DNA of 64,000 nucleotides, taken from NCBI RefSeq assembly GCF_014805625.2, contig NW_023998416.1, positions 11,126,976 to 11,190,975 on the forward strand, read 5' to 3'. Below the pieces are notes generated by a model. The model had not been told where the DNA came from and searched no databases. It saw only the letters and a program-made list of their open reading frames with translations. The position numbers were made by a program, and so were the translations under genes. Below, in pieces: positions 59,801-64,000 of this stretch (its first letter is position 1; each line of letters begins with the position of its first letter). The DNA is from Glossina fuscipes. Taxonomy: Eukaryota > Arthropoda > Insecta > Diptera > Glossinidae.

Positions 59801-61210
59801 GTTGTTTACAATAATATGCCGTTGTATTTTCCCTGCCCATGTCGCACGAAGAAATTTGATGTAGCCCAACTAATGAGAATACATGTGGTTACACCGAAAG
59901 CTCCCGTGAACGTTATATTGGATCCTAAGGTGCGTAAATCTTCTATTAAAAATTGAATACATATGTTGACAAATCCTTTAAAATGTATATTGCTTATGCA
60001 ACAGTAGAATTTATGTGCTCTGGTATGACCATTGTTCAACAAGACTTTTTGAGAAAATTCAAAGTGCTTGACAAGTTTCATCCAATTTTTGTTGAGCTTA
60101 CAGCAATCGTAAGGTAACTCTCTCTATAGGCCTTCTCTCCAAATAATCGCAATAAATTGCTAACATCTTTAGAAGCATTAAATTATTGTCCGCAACGAAA
60201 CTGCATCTTATTTGGGTACCAAGTCATTACTGTCTTTCGCTCAATGAAAAAAAGGTGATGGTCTAACAAAGGAAGCAGTCCAATGATAAACGCTGAATCA
60301 TGAATATCGCAGATTTTCAACTCATGTGAAAATAAATTGCTAAATCGCCTTCTAACAGGACACACATATGACAAAGCCTAGCTTCATATGATTGGGTCTG
60401 CACCTAGTGATCTTCGTGGCACATGCAGCTTAAGCATCAGTACCAGAAATTATGTTAGCTTTTTCTCATTCTTTTCGGATTTAAAAAGTATCTTTTTAGC
60501 AAGCGATGAATAGTTACTCAAAGAGCTGACTTCCTTTATTAAACTAACGGGTATTGAACTTTGATATACCATTCAATATAAACATTATCTGTTTATCGTC
60601 AATTACTCTTTGGTCTTTATTACAGTCGCTAAAAAAAATTTTATTTACAGGAAAAATTTTTAGAAAATTTTACAACTTTCTTTGTCCACATGTAAGAGGT
60701 TTAAAAGTCATGAAAGGATAAATTTTGTAAAAGAGACCGTCTCCATTTGATTTTCCTATATCCCAATATTTGTATTTCTAATCTTGCATGATTTTGTTTC
60801 AAATTAGACGGAAGGTGTCTTTGGGGAGATATTTGGTTGAGAGAATTTCTTCATAAGATCAGCTTCACAGCTATACCTTGATATTGATTTTCTGGACTAA
60901 ACCCCAGAATGGACATTACTGAATGGACCATTACAACTTGAACCACAACTAATCAAAATTCAATTATCAACAAATCATTATTAAACATCAGGTGCGTACA
61001 GGCGAGCAGGGCTACATTTTCATATTGGGCTTACCTGATCCCCCCAAGCTGAGCCAAAGCGCGTATTGGATGTTGAGATTACCATACATCTATCAAGGCG
61101 ACGAAGAACCCATATCACCGCCTACTGATATAACAGCTTCGAATGCTTTAAGTTATGGTTGTCTTATGGCCGGCATGTTCGGCGTTAGCGAAATGGAAGT
61201 GGATGATTAA
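56804..61210 (+). CDS. SMG8: Nonsense-mediated mRNA decay factor SMG8
   Basis: Twelve exons, join(56804-56853, 56923-57061, 57158-57432, 57490-57620, 57694-57959, 58017-58295, 58353-58399, 58455-58554, 58607-58977, 59049-59716, 59775-59929, 60992-61210), give 899 residues in one continuous frame; human SMG8 is 991. The N-terminus carries the GTPase-like fold start ([15 protein letters not shown], about 26-40). A Cys cluster spans about 457-535 ([31 protein letters not shown]). The C-terminal half matches SMG8 through [35 protein letters not shown] and [14 protein letters not shown]8 with SMG9 binds and restrains the SMG1 kinase that phosphorylates UPF1. Intron 9 uses a GC donor. Intron 11 is about 1.06 kb and contains a retrotransposon relic; the other introns are about 55-120 bp. 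Ends 224 bp from the Dpy-30 stop, tail to tail. Confidence 0.95.
58978..59048 (+). other. GC-AG intron 9 of SMG8
   Basis: The only in-frame way to join the two homologous exons is TATAG|GCAAGT to TTTTAG|GGCTGC, which yields [12 protein letters not shown]. The nearest GT (GGCAA|GTCATT) leads to a stop at once. The AG|GCAAGT donor matches the strong consensus expected of functional GC donors. Confidence 0.8.
59930..60991 (+). mobile_element. SMG8 intron 11 = 5'-truncated non-LTR retrotransposon relic
   Basis: Sense-strand frames read, in RNase H order, [33 protein letters not shown] (about 60049-60108), [15 protein letters not shown] (about 60213-60250; consensus WVPGHSG--GNE), [11 protein letters not shown] (about 60335-60365), [15 protein letters not shown] and finally [14 protein letters not shown] (about 60510-60553), the usual end of I/Jockey-type ORF2. 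Stops and frameshifts show it is long dead. No reverse transcriptase precedes it, as expected of 5' truncation. The 9-bp sequence AGGTGCGTA flanks the whole intron (59928-59936 and 60990-60998) and both splice junctions lie in it. The acceptor lacks a pyrimidine tract (TTAAACATCAG). Confidence 0.75.
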
Positions 61211-61236
61211 TAAAACTATTTTATGTAAAAATTAAA
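61209..61236 (+). terminator. Candidate poly(A) signals, SMG8
   Basis: AATAAA overlaps the stop codon (61209-61214) and ATTAAA lies at 61231-61236. The second is the more usable one. Either implies a very short 3' UTR that does not reach the Dpy-30 transcript. Confidence 0.35.
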
Positions 61237-61383
61237 CAACTACGTTTATTTTTTATACACCAAATGAGAGAAACCTTACGTGAACTAAACTAAAAGTAAA
61301 TTGTTCGAAAAATTAATTATAGGACCAGCTTATTTCAATGTAATATTTGGCAGATATCATAATATATTCTTACTGAAAATTTG

Positions 61384-61389
61384 TTTATT
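61384..61389 (-). terminator. Candidate poly(A) signal, Dpy-30 gene
   Basis: AATAAA on the minus strand about 45 nt after the stop codon. Confidence 0.5.
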
Positions 61390-61434
61390 GAAGAACTTGT
61401 AAGAGAAGTTTAACTGTCCAAGCACACTACACAT

Positions 61435-61734
61435 TTACACATTTTCCGGTATAGCCTCCTCACAGCGATTCTTATTTTTCAATAGATAAGCAGCTAAAAA
61501 ATTGATAGGATCTGCTGGACGCTCCCGTGCCAGAGTTTGTAATGCATGCAGCAAAATAGGTGCCACAGTTTGATCCAAGTATTGGCGCGTTGGTAATGCA
61601 TTTAAATCGCTGCGATTCTTTTTACATTGCGATGCGGCGGTAGGATTACTGGCGTTACTGTTCGCAGATGGTATTGGCTGAGTTGATTCAGCTGTAGGCA
61701 AGTTTCCTTGTGAATTTGTATCAACTTTTTCCAT
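61435..61734 (-). CDS. Dpy-30L1: Dpy-30 family protein
   Basis: Intronless 99-codon gene. The N-terminal half is Ser/Asn/Thr/Ala-rich and unstructured. The Dpy-30 motif occupies about residues 48-89: [20 protein letters not shown], then [20 protein letters not shown]. This is the two-helix dimer that docks on ASH2L in COMPASS/MLL H3K4 methyltransferases (family knowledge). The R-Y-D--V-P-L-L and RP-DPI-FLA-YLL signatures are intact, so function is likely kept. Flies have more than one Dpy-30-like gene; the somatic, broadly used L1 type is my guess because of its position among housekeeping genes, and the symbol should be read in that light. Convergent with SMG8; divergent from EMC3, with 718 bp between start codons. 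Confidence 0.92.
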   Translation of the reverse strand: MEKVDTNSQGNLPTAESTQPIPSANSNASNPTAASQCKKNRSDLNALPTRQYLDQTVAPILLHALQTLARERPADPINFLAAYLLKNKNRCEEAIPENV

Positions 61735-62452
61735 TACCCTGGTAACGGTAAAACATTTTTTTCAATTACCCCTTGAAAATTATTCACTCCTCACCTGTAT
61801 GGTTGTTTTAATTATAGATTGTAAAAAAATATAATTTATGAAGTATTTCTGAAGAAATCGTTCAATATTTTATTAAAACACCGCTTTTGCTCTTTATTGC
61901 AACAATCCAAGGAAAAATTATAGATTAATTGAAAAATTTTACAGTGTTGCCAAAACAAACATGTCATACAATATTTCAAATACTGAAAAATATTTCATTG
62001 CTTTTGATATGTTGGAATTTAAATTGCCAATGATTCTTTCTAAAAACTGAAATCCATTGCTTTCGACTTATTGCAGAGTGTCATTCAATATCGAAAAGTA
62101 AGCCGAACTAACGGTATCCTTTAAAAATGTAAAGGAACACATGTAGTAATCGATCAGATTACGATAAAAACTCTTCAAATACTTAGAAAAATGATGCCGT
62201 AGGTTATCTCATATCAACAAGCATCCATTCCTATAGTTTAATTTTAATAACTGAACAAATAAAATAATAATTTTAACTGAGAAATAAAAATAAGAAAGTT
62301 ACTACTTAGTGTAAGTCATCGTGCAGTGATACATTTTTCATCAGCTGTTATTCATCAATTTGTATCGATTCTGTATAAACTCTGCTAATTCGTCTACACC
62401 TCCCGATATTTGCAAATTTGTTTTTAAAGCGTTTAATAAAAAGAAATAAAAA
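61735..62452. promoter_or_regulatory. Divergent upstream region between Dpy-30 and EMC3
   Basis: 718 bp between two outward-facing start codons, so both promoters should be here. No specific core-promoter element is asserted. No gene or clear repeat is seen. Confidence 0.5.
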
Positions 62453-63265
62453 ATGACCGAACTTTTAATTGATCCTAATATAAGAGTTTGGGTGTTTTTA
62501 CCTATTGTGTTGATCGCTTTTTTCATAGGCATTTTAAGGCATTATGTTTCGACTTTGATATCTTCCCAGAAAAAAGCCGAAATGCTGCAAGTCCAAGACA
62601 GGTAAAAAAACCAAATATAAGTGTATTACGCCAACAATGAACTATATATGTATTTTAGTCAAGTTATGATACGATCCCGATTATTACGTGAGAATGGTTG
62701 GTATTTGACGGCTCACTCGTTTGCAATGCGCAAAAATTTCTTCAATAATGAGGAAAATGGCTATTTTAAGACTCAGAGAAGACCGCCAGTATCACAAAAT
62801 TCCACGGCAGTTCTAACGGACATGGTTAAAGGCAATTTCATTAATGTTTTACCTATGGTTATAATAGGCGGTTGGATAAATTGGATGTTTAGTGGTTTTG
62901 TAACCACAAAAGTGCCTTTTCCATTGACGTTACGCTTTAAACCTATGTTACAACGGGGTGTTGAATTAGCGGCTTTAGATGCTGCTTGGGTTTCTTCAGC
63001 TTCTTGGTATTTTCTGAATGTGTTTGGCTTACGGTCCATATACACCGTAGTTTTGGGTGAAAATAATCAGGCTGACCAAACGCAGGCCCAAGCGGATGCA
63101 ATGACAATGTCTGCAATGTCAATGTCTCAAGACCCCAAAGCTTCTTTCAAAGCCGAGTGGGAGGCGCTAGAAATAACGGAATACCGCAACGCTTTGCACA
63201 ACGTTGAAAATGATTTACTGCATTTGGCGAACGAGAACTACAATTTAGTTGCTGAAGATAATTAG
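62453..63265 (+). CDS. EMC3: ER membrane protein complex subunit 3
   Basis: Two exons, join(62453-62601, 62659-63265), with a 57-bp GT-AG intron, give 251 residues; human EMC3 is 261. The start [20 protein letters not shown] opens a first membrane helix. The conserved cytosolic stretch [17 protein letters not shown] follows. Two further membrane helices lie in [19 protein letters not shown] (about 118-137) and the [20 protein letters not shown] region (about 170-190), with [19 protein letters not shown] between them. EMC3 is the YidC/Oxa1-related core of the complex that inserts tail-anchored and multipass proteins into the ER membrane. All expected segments are present, so the gene should be functional. 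Ends 145 bp from the CFAP20-type stop codon, tail to tail. Confidence 0.96.
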
Positions 63266-63316
63266 AAAATTTATTTAATATGTCAGTCAAGATTTAAAAC
63301 GCAAAGAAGTTAACCG

Positions 63317-63322
63317 TTTATT
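63317..63322 (-). terminator. Candidate poly(A) signal, CFAP20-family gene
   Basis: AATAAA on the minus strand about 90 nt after the stop codon. It lies upstream of the EMC3 signal on the opposite strand, so the two 3' UTRs should overlap by some tens of bases. Confidence 0.45.
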
Positions 63323-63328
63323 TGTTGC

Positions 63329-63334
63329 AATAAA
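63329..63334 (+). terminator. Candidate poly(A) signal, EMC3
   Basis: AATAAA about 64 nt after the EMC3 stop codon, the first canonical hexamer on this strand. Confidence 0.6.
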
Positions 63335-63410
63335 ATTTGGAAAGTTTTTTTACAAATTATAAACATTTAATAGCAAAAAATACAAGATGGATAATGGGGA
63401 AAAAAAGCTT

Positions 63411-64000
63411 TTACTCGATTTTCTCCTCTTGCGGTGGTTGTGGTGGTGGTTGTAGTTGTGCTTCCTCAATTAGTTCCTCCTTTTTAACTTCAGGTGCTGG
63501 AGTTGTTGTTTTTGCGCTTCTGGCAGTAGCCCCGCGAATAGTTTGCGGTGATGGAGGTCGGGCAGCCGGAACGCGCCAACTTATTGGCTTCTTAGTCTTC
63601 GGTTGGCCAATTAAACGGTACTCATTTGGCAATTCGCTCTCTTGATATAGACGATCTGTGAAATAGATGCGTCGTATACGCACGTTGGCGTGAATTTGTA
63701 AGCGTACAGTTTCCATGTAGTTAGTACCATAAGCACGTCTTGTGAAATCAGCCAAATTGAAATGTATTTGATTCCAGCCGGGGGACATGCCCATGGGCAT
63801 AGAGGTGCAAAATGGCTTAACTGAAGTTTTACTTTGGAAATTTGATACACGAAAACGGCGCATAAAACGCTGATCATCAACAATCTATAGAGAAAAAGAG
63901 AATTTTCATATTTCTTAACCTTTAAACGGAACAAGATGGGAAGTCGCTCTCACTTTAACTTCGAACGTAAAATATTTATGCATATTTTTAATTAATAACA
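63411..64000 (-). CDS. CFAP20: CFAP20-family ciliary/centriolar protein (5' end beyond window)
   Basis: Two exon pieces are visible, complement(join(63411-63884, 63954-64000+)), split by a 69-bp GT-AG intron; the gene continues past the right edge. The spliced reading [22 protein letters not shown] continues into [37 protein letters not shown] and [18 protein letters not shown], a clear CFAP20 (Bug22/GTL3) C-terminal half. CFAP20 is an axonemal inner-junction protein needed for cilia and sperm tails (family knowledge). After the conserved ELPNEYRL, where CFAP20 normally ends within about 15 residues, this protein adds about 65 residues that are Pro/Lys/Glu-rich (e.g. [31 protein letters not shown]). 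That tail, plus changes in the core, suggests a divergent paralogue rather than the canonical gene. Confidence 0.93.

Noticed and set aside
59928..60998. Intron 11 repeat explained only by splice consensus
   Set aside because: Not fully excluded, but consensus accounts for roughly half the nine matching bases, and the intron content is an independent sign of insertion.
1..64000. CRISPR arrays, bacterial operons, phage or plasmid features
   Set aside because: The window is spliced animal DNA; repeats are microsatellites and transposon remains, with no regularly spaced direct repeats.

Overview
The window looks like nuclear DNA of a higher (schizophoran, probably calyptrate/muscoid) fly. The base composition is strongly AT-rich. 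Introns in the compact genes are only about 55-120 bp with fly-type donors and acceptors, and every protein I can recognise is a conserved animal protein with a fly-like exon layout. The genus cannot be fixed from sequence alone.

Layout. Positions 1 to about 37.5 kb hold no gene I can defend. They are AT-rich DNA filled with microsatellites and decayed mobile DNA: three copies of what looks like one tRNA-derived SINE family, a short Tc1-like element with terminal inverted repeats next to an older relative, a reverse-transcriptase relic of a non-LTR retrotransposon, and many degenerate copies of a non-coding dispersed repeat. From 37.57 to 49.53 kb lies a six-exon secreted neutral-lipase/phospholipase A1-type gene with an 8.7 kb first intron and a third intron containing transposon remains.

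From 52 kb to the right edge is a dense cluster of conserved genes on strictly alternating strands: a C2H2 zinc-finger protein (+), RTF2 (-), SMG8 (+), a Dpy-30 protein (-), EMC3 (+), and the 3' part of a CFAP20-family gene (-), which runs off the window. Each + gene converges tail-to-tail on the following - gene with 145-225 bp between stop codons. Candidate poly(A) signals imply overlapping 3' UTRs in two of the three pairs. The genes are housekeeping functions (transcription, replication/ubiquitin-linked control, nonsense-mediated decay, H3K4 methylation, membrane-protein insertion, cilia); they share no pathway, so the clustering is physical only.

Most interesting point. SMG8 intron 11 (about 1.06 kb, against 55-120 bp for its other ten introns) is occupied by a 5'-truncated, decayed non-LTR retrotransposon RNase H region in sense orientation. 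Its two splice junctions sit inside a perfect 9-bp direct repeat (59928-59936 and 60990-60998). Splicing from AG|GT in the first copy to AG|GT in the second would restore an uninterrupted coding sequence. This is what would be expected of an intron created by a transposon insertion whose target-site duplication supplied both splice sites. The SINE family and a GC-AG intron in SMG8 are the next most notable signals.
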